64,000 bases of DNA from CAWGET01 sp963821715. GTDB taxonomy: Bacteria > Bacteroidota > Ignavibacteria > Ignavibacteriales > Melioribacteraceae. The stretch is taken from NCBI GenBank assembly GCA_963821715.1, contig CAWGET010000010.1:62001-126000 (forward strand), in the 5' to 3' direction. Positions 52,246 to 62,103 of this stretch are shown piece by piece. Below the pieces are notes generated by a model. It had not been told where the DNA came from and did not search any database. It saw only the letters and a list, made by a program, of their open reading frames with translations. Within the stretch, counting starts at the first letter, position 1. The number at the start of each line of letters is the position of its first letter. The position numbers were made by a program, and so were the translations under genes.

Positions 52246-53292
52246 GGAGTCTGCCTGAAGTTTGGGAATTCGTTCGGATCAAAATAGATACTGCCGTTCC
52301 CTGTGTCGAAATATTTCGAATTCGGATCATTAGCGAAAATTTTATTAGTGTTTAACCCATGCGCGAGTTCGTGGTCCGCTTTGGTTGAAAGCCAGACCAA
52401 TGCGGATCTTCCGACTCCGGTTTCAAGTCCCGAAGAAATAATTACTTTCTTTTTTTTCAGATTGGCTTCGTCAATAATTTTTAATGCGGAAACAATTCCT
52501 CCAATAAACATAGGTTTAACAACAAAATGCTCTATTAAATCGCGATTCATCAATAACGGAAACATTTTTCGGATCTTGCAGTGATTCGTCCGGAGCTAGC
52601 GGAATATGAAAAATTTCTTTTAAGCGTAAAAGATCTTCGGCTCCGGGGACAGGTTGTTCTATATATTCAAAATCAAATTCCTGAAGCTTTGCCAAATTTA
52701 TTTTCGCTTCCTCAAAACTCCATGCTCCGTTTAAATCAAGACGCAGATTAACTTCCGGGAAATCATGCTTTATCATCTTAACCATCGATAGCTCGCTTTC
52801 GAAGTCCGAAATTCCGGCTTTAACTTTGATAGTATCGAATCCTATATCGACATATTCCTGAAATTTTTCAATTGAGTTCCTAACCGACATTCCGGAAATC
52901 ACAGCGTTAACATTGATGTATTTCCTATAATTTTTATCGACGAAAAACTCTTCTCGTTTGATCAATAAATTCATGAAAGCCTGTTCTGCCGCAAACTTTA
53001 CTGAAGATAAATTTGTGTACGAATTTATAGTTTCTCCGAAAGAAAAAAGATCGCTATTAAAAATTTCACCTTCCAACGCGGCTCTTATTTTAATAAGATC
53101 AGCTTCAGCTTCATCAATATTTTCTAAACTGAATCCGGGCAAAGGTGCGCATTCGCCCATTCCTATTGCGTCAAATTCATCACAGAATTTTATGAAACAA
53201 ACGTCCCGGAATTTATACTTTTGTCCTGAATTTACAAACGGATTTATAAATTTAAAACGGCATTTGCTTATCGAAATTTCTTTTAACGTCAC
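52239..53292 (-). pseudogene. menC: o-succinylbenzoate synthase, split by one frameshift
   Basis: MenC is the enolase-superfamily dehydratase giving o-succinylbenzoate. The main frame from 53292 has FCDEFDAIGMGECAPLPGFS, the catalytic KVKAG (Lys of KxK), the metal-binding RLDLNGAW, YIEQPVPG and LAPDESL. After SVIDESR at about 52,540-52,550 the sense moves to another frame: DLIEHFVVKPMFIGGI, then KKVIISSGLETGVGRSALVWLS, the normal C-terminal barrel strands. The two parts form one complete MenC. The start overlaps the menA stop (ATGA-type coupling). Confidence 0.88.
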
Positions 53293-54189
53293 AATAAAAT
53301 TCCCAACGCAAATAAAAATCCGTATAACGCAGAAAACTTGGCGGTCAATTCCAATGTTTTATTCAGCTTTTTTCCTTCGAGAGTATAGATCATTTTTATC
53401 AGTTTAATTGCGACTGGAAGCGAAAGAAATGGGAGAAAGACAAATATACTCTCTTTAAAAGTAGCAAATACCATCAGCGGGATTAGGTATGATACAAAAA
53501 TGAAAAACACAAACTGCAACCGGGTAAATCGGGCACCGAATTTAACGGCAAGGGTAACCTTGCCGGCATGTCTGTCTTCATACCTGTCACGATAATTATT
53601 AACGACTAAAATATTTGTAACAAGTGCGCCAACGGGAACTGACGCCCAAAACACAAACCAGGTAACCTCAAGCGCTTGAACATAATACGTTCCGACAGTT
53701 CCGACAAATCCGAAGAAAATAAAAACAAAAATATCTCCGAGTCCGTTATAAGCTAAAGGAAAAGGACCTGCGGTGTAAGCATAACCCGCCGCAAGAGATA
53801 AGATTCCGATAACAAGGACAAACCAGCCTGCGGTGAAAACGAGATAGAGTCCGAGCAGAAAAGCCGTTCCGAATACCGTGCTTATTCCGATTCGCATTTC
53901 CTGTTCGGAAATTAACCCTGAGGTTAAAACTCGTACCGGGCCGGAGCGGTCTTTTTTATCGGCGCCGGACAAAAAATCATAAAGATCGTTTATAAAATTC
54001 GTACCGATCTGAATCAGCAGCGCTACTACCAAGCGATATTAAAGCCGCTATCGTATTGAATTTTCCGTCGTGAATCGCGATCGAAGTTCCAACCAGAACG
54101 GGAACAACCGCTGCCGGCAAGGTTTTCGGGCGGGCAGCCAAAATCCATTTTTCCACCGCGCCGATATTTTCAACAGAGGTTTGAAGCAT
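53289..54189 (-). pseudogene. menA: 1,4-dihydroxy-2-naphthoate prenyltransferase, split by one frameshift
   Basis: MenA attaches the polyprenyl chain to dihydroxynaphthoate in the membrane. The start frame from 54189 gives VEKWILAARPKTLPAAVVPVLVGTSIA. At about 54,028-54,035 it shifts; removing one base in CTTGG would join it to the frame reading VVALLIQIGTNFINDLYDFLSGADKKDR, with the Asp-rich NDxxDxxxGxD site. About eight more membrane helices and NNYRDRYEDRHAGKVTLAVKFG follow. The protein would be about 300 residues, normal for MenA. The upstream menB stop is adjacent. Confidence 0.88.
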
Positions 54190-55017
54190 CTATGGAACCC
54201 GCGGAAATTTTTTGAAGTCCGGTTTTCTCTTTTCAACGTAAGCGTTTTTTCCTTCCTGCGCCTCGTCACTCATATAATAAAGGAGCGTCGCGTTTCCGGC
54301 AAGCTCTTGGATTCCGGCCTGGCCGTCCAGCTCTGCGTTAAAAGCGGATTTCAACAAGCGGATAGCAAGCGGACTTTTCTCTAAAATGTCCTTCGCCCAG
54401 GCGATTCCTTCTTCTTCCAATTTTTCTACGGGAACAACTTTATTTACAAGCCCCATTTCTTTTGCTTCATCTGCATTGTATTGACGGCAAAGATACCATA
54501 TTTCCCTAGCCTTTTTTTGTCCCACAATTCTTGCCAGATAGCTCGCGCCGAAGCCACCGTCAAAACTACCTACTTTTGGTCCCGTCTGCCCGAACACCGC
54601 GTTATCGGCGGCAATAGTTAAGTCGCACACCACATGAAGCACATGTCCTCCGCCGATAGCATAACCCGCTACCAAAGCAATTACCGGTTTTGGCATGCTG
54701 CGTATAATTTTCTGAACGTCAAGAATATTTAAGCGCGGAACGCCGTCTTTCCCAACATAACCTTTATCGCCGCGTATCTTCTGATCGCCCCCGGAACAAA
54801 AAGCGTATTTCCCATCTTTCGCCGGACCTTCTCCGGTTAATAAAACCACTCCTATTTCAGGATCTTCTCTTGCGTCGATAAAAGCTTCGTGCATTTCCAA
54901 AACTGTTTCCGGCCTGAAAGCGTTTCTTACTTCCGGTCTGTTTATGGATATTTTCGCGATGCCTTCAGCCTTTTCATAAATAATATCGGAATAATCTTTA
55001 ACTTTTTTCCAATCCAT
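54190..55017 (-). CDS. menB: 1,4-dihydroxy-2-naphthoyl-CoA synthase
   Basis: MenB closes the second ring of the naphthoquinone. The intact 275-residue crotonase-fold protein shows INRPEVRNAFRPETVLEM, the oxyanion-hole CSGGDQKIRGDKGYVG loop, GYAIGGGHVLHVVCDLTIAADNAVFGQTGPKVGSFDGGFG, and the C-terminal EGKNAYVEKRKPDFKKFPRVP typical of MenB. It is one of three undamaged genes in the cluster and directly abuts menA. Confidence 0.96.
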   Translation of the reverse strand: MDWKKVKDYSDIIYEKAEGIAKISINRPEVRNAFRPETVLEMHEAFIDAREDPEIGVVLLTGEGPAKDGKYAFCSGGDQKIRGDKGYVGKDGVPRLNILDVQKIIRSMPKPVIALVAGYAIGGGHVLHVVCDLTIAADNAVFGQTGPKVGSFDGGFGASYLARIVGQKKAREIWYLCRQYNADEAKEMGLVNKVVPVEKLEEEGIAWAKDILEKSPLAIRLLKSAFNAELDGQAGIQELAGNATLLYYMSDEAQEGKNAYVEKRKPDFKKFPRVP

Positions 55018-55215
55018 ATTAATCCTCGTCTATTTATCGAAACATTTAAATAAAGTTTAGGCATTATCCCCATAATCAAATGAGGTAAAAGCCAGAGGGA
55101 ATTTAGAACTTCAAAATCTGTTGAAACGGACGGTAAGATACACTTTTCACTCAAATTGAATTCAAAATTTATTAGCGTTGTATTCAGATGTCCGGTTTTG
55201 AACTCTGTTAATATT

Positions 55216-56043
55216 CTAAATCTCTCTTAAAATATAATTTATTAAATTAATAAATTCTTCCGGCTTTTCTAAGTGAACATTATGTCCCGCGTTTTGGATT
55301 ATGTAATGCCCGGCGTCGGGAAGCTTTTCCTTCATTTTCAGATTGAGTCCGGTAAATTTTTCGTCCAATTCGCCGGTAATCAAAAAAACTTTTTGCCGAA
55401 TGTTTATTAATTCATTCCAGAGGGGCGGCATCGTTCCCGTCCCGAAACCGCGTAAAGAATTCGCGAGTCCGGTTTTATTATTATTTAATTTATGGGAAAT
55501 TACTTCAGCGTATTTTTCTTCGGGAATATTTTTCAGGGAATTAAAAAGCGGAATATTCATCCAGTAATCCACGAACTTATCAATTCCGAAGAGCTCAATT
55601 CTATCGGCAAGCTGTTCGTCCAATTCCTCGCGGGCCAACCGTTCTTCAAAATCGGGAATACCTGCAGTGGAACTTTCCAGGATAAGAGCTTGAACCAGAC
55701 CGGGATTTGCAAATGTGAATGTAAGAGCTGCGCGACCGCCCATAGAATAACCTGCGAGAATGCAATTTTGGATATTTAATTTTTCAAGAATTTGTTTAAG
55801 ATTGGAATTCTGACTTAGAAAATAATATTCTTCAACATTTTCGGGAGAAGAAGTTTCTCCGTGCCCCAAAAGATCTATTGCTATAGGAGTAAAACGGGAT
55901 GGCAATTTATCACTAATAAATTCCCAATCTTTTGACGAGCCGGAAAATCCGTGCAGAAAGACAACCGGTAATGAGTCCTTCGAAAGTTTGTCTTCATCAA
56001 ATACTACATTGTATATTATTTCGTCAGATAATTGAACTTTCAT
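55216..56043 (-). CDS. menH: alpha/beta hydrolase, probable SHCHC synthase
   Basis: The 275-residue alpha/beta hydrolase has VVFLHGFSGSSKDWEFI, a GYSMGG nucleophile elbow at about residue 97-102, and the C-terminal HNVHLEKPEEF histidine. Its place between menD and menB, overlapping menD by 20 bases, supports the MenH assignment: elimination of pyruvate from the MenD product. MenH-like hydrolases are hard to tell from other hydrolases by sequence alone, so context carries the call. About 200 non-coding bases separate it from menB. Confidence 0.87.
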   Translation of the reverse strand: MKVQLSDEIIYNVVFDEDKLSKDSLPVVFLHGFSGSSKDWEFISDKLPSRFTPIAIDLLGHGETSSPENVEEYYFLSQNSNLKQILEKLNIQNCILAGYSMGGRAALTFTFANPGLVQALILESSTAGIPDFEERLAREELDEQLADRIELFGIDKFVDYWMNIPLFNSLKNIPEEKYAEVISHKLNNNKTGLANSLRGFGTGTMPPLWNELINIRQKVFLITGELDEKFTGLNLKMKEKLPDAGHYIIQNAGHNVHLEKPEEFINLINYILREI

Positions 56044-57798
56044 TCATTAAAGTTTCTACAATTTTTACTGTTTCATCCCAAAATTCTTTACGCAGTTCCA
56101 GCGATTGTTTTGAATTCGTTTTAATTTCGAGAACATTAAGACTTCCGCTGCGCATTGCTAGATTTAATTCTTCTTGAAAATTATCCCATCCCGAAATCCG
56201 GACAAAATTCCCTCCGTAGCTTTCTACAATTTTTTCGAATTCGAGATTCAGCGGAGTAAGAAAATAATCGGGATGTTCTTTTTGTTCGGAGACAGGAAGC
56301 ATTTCAAAAATTCCGCCGCCGTTGTTGTTTATTAGAACAACGGTTAAGGGAATATTATAATGCTTTAGTGCAAGCATTCCGTTCAGGTCGTGATAAAAAG
56401 CTAGATCGCCTGTTAAAAGGATCACCGGATTTTCCGACGCAGAAGCTATTCCGGCTGCTGTGGAAATAATTCCGTCAATTCCGCTTGCCCCGCGGTTACT
56501 GAAGATTTTAATCGACTTTTCGGTATTGGGAGCGAATGAATCTAGATCGCGAATCGGCAGACTGTTTGAAACCATCAAATTAGCGCCTCTTGGAACCGCC
56601 TTTAATAAATCCACAATAATTCTGCCTTCAAATGGAAACTCAGCGTTATCAATTTTTTCAATTTTAAGTTCTTCAACAGCGCTGTTCAAATCCTTTATTG
56701 AGTTTAGATACTCATTGTTTTTTACGCTCTCCTCAATATTCCTAATCAGATAGTCACAGAAAAACGAAGGATCGGAAGAAATAAGCGACTTAGCCGTTTG
56801 TGAAGGATCCTTCCAATCGCCGGATTTATTAACCAGTATCTTTTCCGCCTTAGAATGTCTGAAAAAATCGAGAAGCGTTTTAGAAGTAGGTGCGTTCCCG
56901 AAATGAATGATCAATTCAGGATCGAGAATCTCAATAAAATTTTTGGATTTTAGAAAAGAAGCGAAGTTAGGGATTATATTTACGCTTGAATCAGCACAGA
57001 ATCTTAGCGGCGAAGCTCCATCCGCAAATACTGGAATGCTAAGAAAATTTGAAAGTTTGCAGCACAACTCAGAAAAATTATCGGAGTAATTATCCTGCCC
57101 GCAAATAATCAAAGTTTTTTTTGATTTTCTAATTTTATCCGAATACCAAAGCGGGTATTTCGATCCCCGGAATTATTAAAATTATTTTGCGGTGGTTCGT
57201 TAAAAGAAGTTAAATATTCTTCGAGTAAATTTTCCTCAATTTCATCCGTGAAAGAATCCGGTTCGAACGGTTTCCGGAAAGGAAAATTTAGATGAACGGG
57301 ACCTTTATTAATAACTTTACTTGTAACAAATGCTCTCAACGCTATCGATTTAAGGTGAAGAATTCTTTCACTCGTAACTTCCGGCAGTCCGAGATCGAAA
57401 AACCAGTTAATATGATTCGCGTAGATGTTATTTTGATTTATTGTCTGATTGGCGCCAGAGTTCAGCATTTCTGGCGGACGATCGGCAGTACAGACAATCA
57501 GTGGAACGCGCTGCTGATATGCTTCAATTATTGCCGGATATAATTCCGCAACCGCCGTTCCCGAGGTGGTAACAATAGCTACAGGATTGTTAGTTTTTTT
57601 GGCGATCCCAAGTGCAAAAAATCCGCTCGACCGTTCGTCAAGTATTACAAAAGATTTTATCGAACTGCGCGCGAAAGCCAAAGTTAGCGATGTTGATCGG
57701 GAGCCGGGAGAAATACAAACATATTCAACGCCAAGATTTGCAAGCTGATCTACAAATACCTTGCTCCATAAATAATTTTTGTTTACCGGTCTTTTCAT
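56024..57798 (-). pseudogene. menD: SEPHCHC synthase, split by one frameshift
   Basis: MenD is the thiamine-diphosphate enzyme condensing isochorismate with 2-oxoglutarate. The first frame from 57798 shows FVDQLANLGVEYVCISPGSRSTSLTLAFA, DERSSGFFALGIAK (the ThDP Glu) and NFPFRKPFEP. After NNFNNS at the CCCC run 57165-57168 (minus-strand GGGG) the sense moves frame to GSKYPLWYSDKIRKSKKTLIICGQDN. It then runs through the ThDP-binding NRGASGIDGIISTAAG, LTGDLAFYHDLNGML and NNNGGGIFEMLPVSEQ. One additional G would restore a continuous protein of about 590 residues. Confidence 0.88.
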
Positions 57799-59156
57799 AA
57801 ATCAAAAAGTGAAAGTATTGGTTTTAATTTTAAATTCGTTTCTTCGTATTCTTTATCCGGTTCCGAGCCTTCAACAATCCCGCATCCGGCAAATAAATAT
57901 AACTTATTTTTGCTTAAAAGAGCAGACCGAATTGAGACGCAGAATTCGGCTGATGATCTGTTCCCTATCCAGCCTGTAAATCCGGCGTAAAGTCCGCGCG
58001 GATAATCTTCATTTTGACGAATAAAATCGACAGCTTTTTGTTTTGGCGTTCCGCAAACTGCAGGAGTCGGGTGAAGTGCTTGTAAAATGAAAGGGAGATT
58101 TTCTTCGCTTAAATTCGCTCTAATCTCTGACCATAAATGCTGGATGTTTTTCAATTTTTTCAGTTTCGGATTTTCGCTGTATTTTACTTCCGAAGAATAT
58201 TTATTCAATATTTTTACGATATAATCTACAACCGTTTTTTGCTCGCGCCTGTCTTTGTCGCTGTTAAGCAGAATATCACCTAGTTTTTTATCTTCTCTTT
58301 CAGTAGAACCTCTTGGCGTAGAACCTGCAAGTGCATCGACCTCCAAAATGCCTTCGGATATTTTTAAAAGTTTTTCGGGAGATGCGCCGAAGAAAAAGGA
58401 GTTTTGTTTTTTGAAAACGAAAATATAACAGTCGGGATATCTTTCAGTTAAAGTATCTGTCAATTTTAAAAAAGAAACTTCCGAAGCCGTGGAATAGCCC
58501 GATATTCGTGAAAGGACTACTTTAGTAAAAGCGCCGGACTTGATTTTTTTGAGAGCTTTGTTAATGTTTTCGGTCCAGGCCTCCTTAGAAGTTTGGAGTC
58601 CGTCTTCTTTAATTTTTATCTTAGTCAATGATTGATTGGCTTTCGGAGCCGGGTCGAGTAATTTAAAAAACTCTTCGAGTTGTTCTTCTAAAAAAGAAAA
58701 AGGTTTTTCTTTGAAGGCGAAGTTGAATACCAAATATGAATCCTGTTGATTCACTGAATTTATTATTAAAAATTCCGGAATGAACCATTCGGAACTCGAG
58801 TAATTTTTCCAAAGTTCATTTTCTTCTTCGTCCGAATTAAATTTCTCCGCACCGATAAATAAAGGGAATTCCAGCGTTCGAAATTCATCCCAATTATTTA
58901 AAAATGATTCGGAATTTTTAAATTTGGAAGAATCATTTATTCCAGTAAATCTTAAAAACTCACCAATCGCGATGAATTCAAGTCCATTGTTGGGTTTATT
59001 CCAATAAAAATAATTTCCGATATCTATTTTTGAGTTGATTAAAGAGGAAATTTTGATCTTCGGAAGCCGGGCTATAAAACTTGCATTTTTTAATTCTTCC
59101 CCGGCTTTAGCAAGAGAATTCAGAAATAAGCCGAATGATTTTTTTACGCTGCGCAC
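57795..59156 (-). CDS. menF: isochorismate synthase
   Basis: MenF converts chorismate to isochorismate and commits it to menaquinone. The 453-residue chorismate-utilising protein has KVVLSRISGYST, FFFGASPEKLLKISEG, LAGSTPRGSTEREDKKLG, HLWSEIRANL, LHPTPAVCGTPKQKA and YAGFTGWIGNRSSAEFCVSIRSALL. It starts with GTG, is undamaged, and overlaps the menD start by four bases (ATGA). It is the first gene of the cluster, so the operon promoter must lie in 59157-59262. Confidence 0.94.
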   Translation of the reverse strand: MRSVKKSFGLFLNSLAKAGEELKNASFIARLPKIKISSLINSKIDIGNYFYWNKPNNGLEFIAIGEFLRFTGINDSSKFKNSESFLNNWDEFRTLEFPLFIGAEKFNSDEEENELWKNYSSSEWFIPEFLIINSVNQQDSYLVFNFAFKEKPFSFLEEQLEEFFKLLDPAPKANQSLTKIKIKEDGLQTSKEAWTENINKALKKIKSGAFTKVVLSRISGYSTASEVSFLKLTDTLTERYPDCYIFVFKKQNSFFFGASPEKLLKISEGILEVDALAGSTPRGSTEREDKKLGDILLNSDKDRREQKTVVDYIVKILNKYSSEVKYSENPKLKKLKNIQHLWSEIRANLSEENLPFILQALHPTPAVCGTPKQKAVDFIRQNEDYPRGLYAGFTGWIGNRSSAEFCVSIRSALLSKNKLYLFAGCGIVEGSEPDKEYEETNLKLKPILSLFDL

Positions 59157-59225
59157 TTTAGATAATGTGATTTAAAATAAGTTTAGGAAAAATAAAGTTT
59201 AAATTTTAACCAAGTTGTTTTAATT

Positions 59226-59254
59226 TTGGCAATTGCTTCCGATAATATTATAAG
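59226..59254 (+). promoter_or_regulatory. possible sigma70-like promoter of the YgjP-type gene
   Basis: TTGGCA at 59226-59231 and TATAAG at 59249-59254 are separated by 17 bases and lie just before the TTG start at 59263. Transcription from it would be nearly leaderless. AT-rich DNA produces such matches by chance. Confidence 0.25.
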
Positions 59255-59262
59255 TAATTTTT

Positions 59263-59937
59263 TTGGAAATACGAAACATAATAATTGACGGCGAAAATTA
59301 CAGCTACCGAATAAGAATAAGCCGAAAAGCTAAGTATGCAAGGCTTAATATAACGCCCGATAATGGATTGACTTTAGTTCTTCCAAAAAATGTTGATGTA
59401 AAATCATCCGAAAGAATTCTTAGGACGAAAAAGGATTGGTTAAAAAAACATTACTCCTTCGTCCAGAAAAAGAAAGATGAATATTTTTATTGCGGTAAGA
59501 AAATTGACCTGGAAGTTCAATACGATATTTTCAGGAAGAATATTGCGCTTCGTTATGAAAAAAAACGATTGATAATTAGCGCGCCGCAGCAATACCAAGG
59601 TTCAGGCGGCGAGTTTTATCTGGAGTGGTTAAGATTCCGGGCAGAAGATTATATTCCGCGGCGTGTAAAAATGTTCGCGGATAAGTATGAATTTAAATAC
59701 AGAAAGGTTTCGATACGCCAACAGAAAACGAGATGGGGAAGTTGTTCATCAAACGGTAATCTTTCGTTCAATGCAAAATTAATGGCGATGAACAAGAAGG
59801 TTATCGACTATGTGATTGTTCACGAGCTTTGTCATCTTATTGAAATGAATCACTCAAAAAATTTCTGGCGGCTTGTGGAAGAAATTATGCCGGATTACAA
59901 AGCGATAAAGAAAAAATTGAAATTTAATATAACATAA
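59263..59937 (+). CDS. YgjP/DUF45-type M48-like metallopeptidase
   Basis: The 224-residue protein has an N-terminal beta region (YRIRISRKAKYARLNITPDNGLTLVLP), then RWGSCSSNGNLSFNAKLMAM and the zinc motif VIVHELCHLIEMNHSKNFW (HExxH plus a downstream Glu/His). That is the YgjP/WSS1-like gluzincin arrangement. The start is a TTG; no ATG is available near the first strand. It is followed 15 bases later by a MarR-type regulator, suggesting one transcript. Confidence 0.9.
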   Translation: MEIRNIIIDGENYSYRIRISRKAKYARLNITPDNGLTLVLPKNVDVKSSERILRTKKDWLKKHYSFVQKKKDEYFYCGKKIDLEVQYDIFRKNIALRYEKKRLIISAPQQYQGSGGEFYLEWLRFRAEDYIPRRVKMFADKYEFKYRKVSIRQQKTRWGSCSSNGNLSFNAKLMAMNKKVIDYVIVHELCHLIEMNHSKNFWRLVEEIMPDYKAIKKKLKFNIT

Positions 59938-59951
59938 ACAAATAGAACAAT

Positions 59952-60386
59952 ATGAAAAATAACGGAAGCATTAAAAACGCTGAAAACTTATACTACACTC
60001 TTTTTATAGCGTTTGATAGGATTAAAAAAGCTCATACAAAAATTTTTTCGAAACATAATCTAACTCATCCGCAATTTGGAGTATTAGAATTATTGGCGAA
60101 AGAAGGTTCAATGCCGCTTAAAAAGTTGAGCGAGAAATTATTTGTTACAGGAGCTAATATAACCTGCGTTGTTGATAATCTCGAAAAGGCAGGTTTTGTA
60201 AAAAGACGTCCTTCAAAAATTGACCGCCGTATTGTAACTGCGGAAATTACTCCGAACGGAATAATTAAATACGAAGAAGTGATTCCAAATTATATGGAAA
60301 GTATGGAATCCCTTTCGACGATGTACGAAGAACATGAGCAGGAACAGTTACAAGGACTTTTACAGAAATTAGTGGCTGAAAACTAA
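59952..60386 (+). CDS. MarR-family transcriptional regulator
   Basis: The 144-residue winged-helix protein has HPQFGVLELLAKEGSMPLKKLSEKLFVTGANITCVVDNLEKAGFVKRRPSKIDRRIVTAEIT, in which the recognition helix (TGANITCVVDNLEKAG) and the wing DRR are clear. MarR dimers repress genes in response to phenolic or redox ligands. No divergent partner gene is adjacent; the operon with the YgjP-type peptidase and the SGNH hydrolase downstream are the nearest candidates. No operator palindrome was identified. Confidence 0.93.
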   Translation: MKNNGSIKNAENLYYTLFIAFDRIKKAHTKIFSKHNLTHPQFGVLELLAKEGSMPLKKLSEKLFVTGANITCVVDNLEKAGFVKRRPSKIDRRIVTAEITPNGIIKYEEVIPNYMESMESLSTMYEEHEQEQLQGLLQKLVAEN

Positions 60387-60465
60387 TAAGTAATTTCTAA
60401 GAGAAAGGGAATTAAAAAGAAAACCTTTTTGTTCTTCTTTATATAAACTTTAGAAAGGAACGTTT

Positions 60466-61227
60466 TTGAGCAGGTTATTTCGAAAACTGATTACATATTC
60501 CGCACTGATACTTTTAACGGTGCTTCTTTATACTTCCTGCGATTCTTCTACTGAGCCGGAGGAGTTCGAATTAAATTCTTTGCCGCCTATCACAATTGAA
60601 TGGAATAATAATTCGTCCATAGTATGTTTTGGGACGAGTTTAACTTTCGGTGATTTCGCGACCGGTTTGTTTGGCGGAAAAGAAGCACGTCCAAACTCCG
60701 ATTCTACTTATCCCGCTTTGCTGAATAAAGAACTAAAAATAAAAGTATATAACGAAGGATATTGGGGCGCAACCGCCGAAGAAGCAATAAATGATTATTA
60801 TCCGAGCGTTCTCGATAAGAATCCAAGCCTTATTATTTTAGAATTCGGCGCGAATGAATTCCTTCAAGATTACGATGTGCAAACCGCAAAGACAAATATA
60901 GATTCTCTGATAAAAATGATTATTGCAGACGATATAAAAGTTGTGATGCTAAGTTTTGTAAATCCCGACATGCTGAATTCATTGCCCGACAATCATCCCT
61001 TTGCATCAAAAGTTGATCTGGGACTTGAATATTATGAAATGCTTCTGGACTTAGCGGAAGAGAATAATATTCTTATTGATGATTATTTATATCGAGATAT
61101 TTTTGGGAAACCTGAATTATTGTACTTCGACGGTGTTCATCCAAATAATAAAGGGAATGTTCAGTTAAAAAATAATGTGATGGAATCTTTTTACAATACG
61201 TTTGAAGAAAATAATATGTTGAATTAA
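60466..61227 (+). CDS. SGNH/GDSL hydrolase lipoprotein
   Basis: The 253-residue product starts with TTG after AGAAAGGAAC and has a lipoprotein signal ending YTSCDSSTEPEE (Cys25). The SGNH blocks follow: CFGTSLTFGD (block I with the nucleophile Ser), a Gly in NEGYWGATAEE (block II), EFGANEF (block III Asn) and FDGVHPN (block V Asp/His). It resembles the TesA/arylesterase group, which act as acyl esterases. An outer membrane- or periplasm-anchored esterase is expected. Confidence 0.9.
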   Translation: MSRLFRKLITYSALILLTVLLYTSCDSSTEPEEFELNSLPPITIEWNNNSSIVCFGTSLTFGDFATGLFGGKEARPNSDSTYPALLNKELKIKVYNEGYWGATAEEAINDYYPSVLDKNPSLIILEFGANEFLQDYDVQTAKTNIDSLIKMIIADDIKVVMLSFVNPDMLNSLPDNHPFASKVDLGLEYYEMLLDLAEENNILIDDYLYRDIFGKPELLYFDGVHPNNKGNVQLKNNVMESFYNTFEENNMLN

Positions 61228-61248
61228 TAATAAATCCTTCATCACTCG

Positions 61249-62103
61249 TCACTCTACACTGCTTCTAAATACAAGTCCAATCCATTCATTCATCTTCATT
61301 GTATCGATCAATTTAAATCCGGATCCGGAGTAAAGTTCTTCGATATCATTTTTATCAGTTTGCAGCAATCCGGAAAGAATTAAAATTCCATTCGGCGCAA
61401 TTTTCTTCGCAATCTCTTTATCTATTCCCGTCAAAATATGTTTGTTTATATTCGCCAGAATCAAATCAAAATTATACTCTTCAACATCCTTAATTTCTTT
61501 TTGTTCGACTTTCACCTTATGTCCTACTGAGTTTGCTTCGGTATTTTCTTTCCCGTTCAGAAGGCACCATTCGTCATTATCAATAGCAAGAACAAATTCG
61601 GCGCCCATTTTAGCGGCCGCTATTGAGAGAACTGCCGTTCCGGATCCTACATCAAGAACTTTTTTATGTCCGGAAAAATATTTCTCTAAAAGTAAAAGTA
61701 CAATTTTTGTTGTTTCGTGCTCACCAGTTCCGAATGACATTTTGGGATCGATGGTGATAACAATCTGATCCGGCTTTTGAGTAAAGTTTTTGAATGAAGG
61801 TTTTATAACGAACTTGTCGGAGACTTCAATGATATTTAAATTCTTTTCCCAATCGGCATTCCAATTTTTATCTTCCAAAACTTCTTCTTCAATTGAAAAT
61901 TTTTGAATTGCATTTTCCTTTTTAAGATTTTCAAGAATACCTGCAATAAATCTTCTATCAATGGCTGATTTTTCTTCCGCGAATAATGTTAGCGAAGTTT
62001 CGTTTTCTGTTATCCCTGCAACTCCGTCCTCCCACAAAAAGCCCGATAGCTCTTCGCCGTTGAATGGAAATGCGGTAATTTCAAATTTTCTGAATTTTTT
62101 CAT
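61249..62103 (-). CDS. prmA: ribosomal protein L11 methyltransferase
   Basis: PrmA trimethylates ribosomal protein L11. The 284-residue protein has DKNWNADWEKNLN and the diagnostic FGTGEHETTKIVLLLLEKY. The SAM motif VLDVGSGTAVLSIAAAKMGAE and NINKHILTGI follow. It overlaps the tatD stop by four bases. Its 3' flank carries the GAGTGATGAG-like repeat noted after two other minus-strand genes. Confidence 0.94.
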   Translation of the reverse strand: MKKFRKFEITAFPFNGEELSGFLWEDGVAGITENETSLTLFAEEKSAIDRRFIAGILENLKKENAIQKFSIEEEVLEDKNWNADWEKNLNIIEVSDKFVIKPSFKNFTQKPDQIVITIDPKMSFGTGEHETTKIVLLLLEKYFSGHKKVLDVGSGTAVLSIAAAKMGAEFVLAIDNDEWCLLNGKENTEANSVGHKVKVEQKEIKDVEEYNFDLILANINKHILTGIDKEIAKKIAPNGILILSGLLQTDKNDIEELYSGSGFKLIDTMKMNEWIGLVFRSSVE

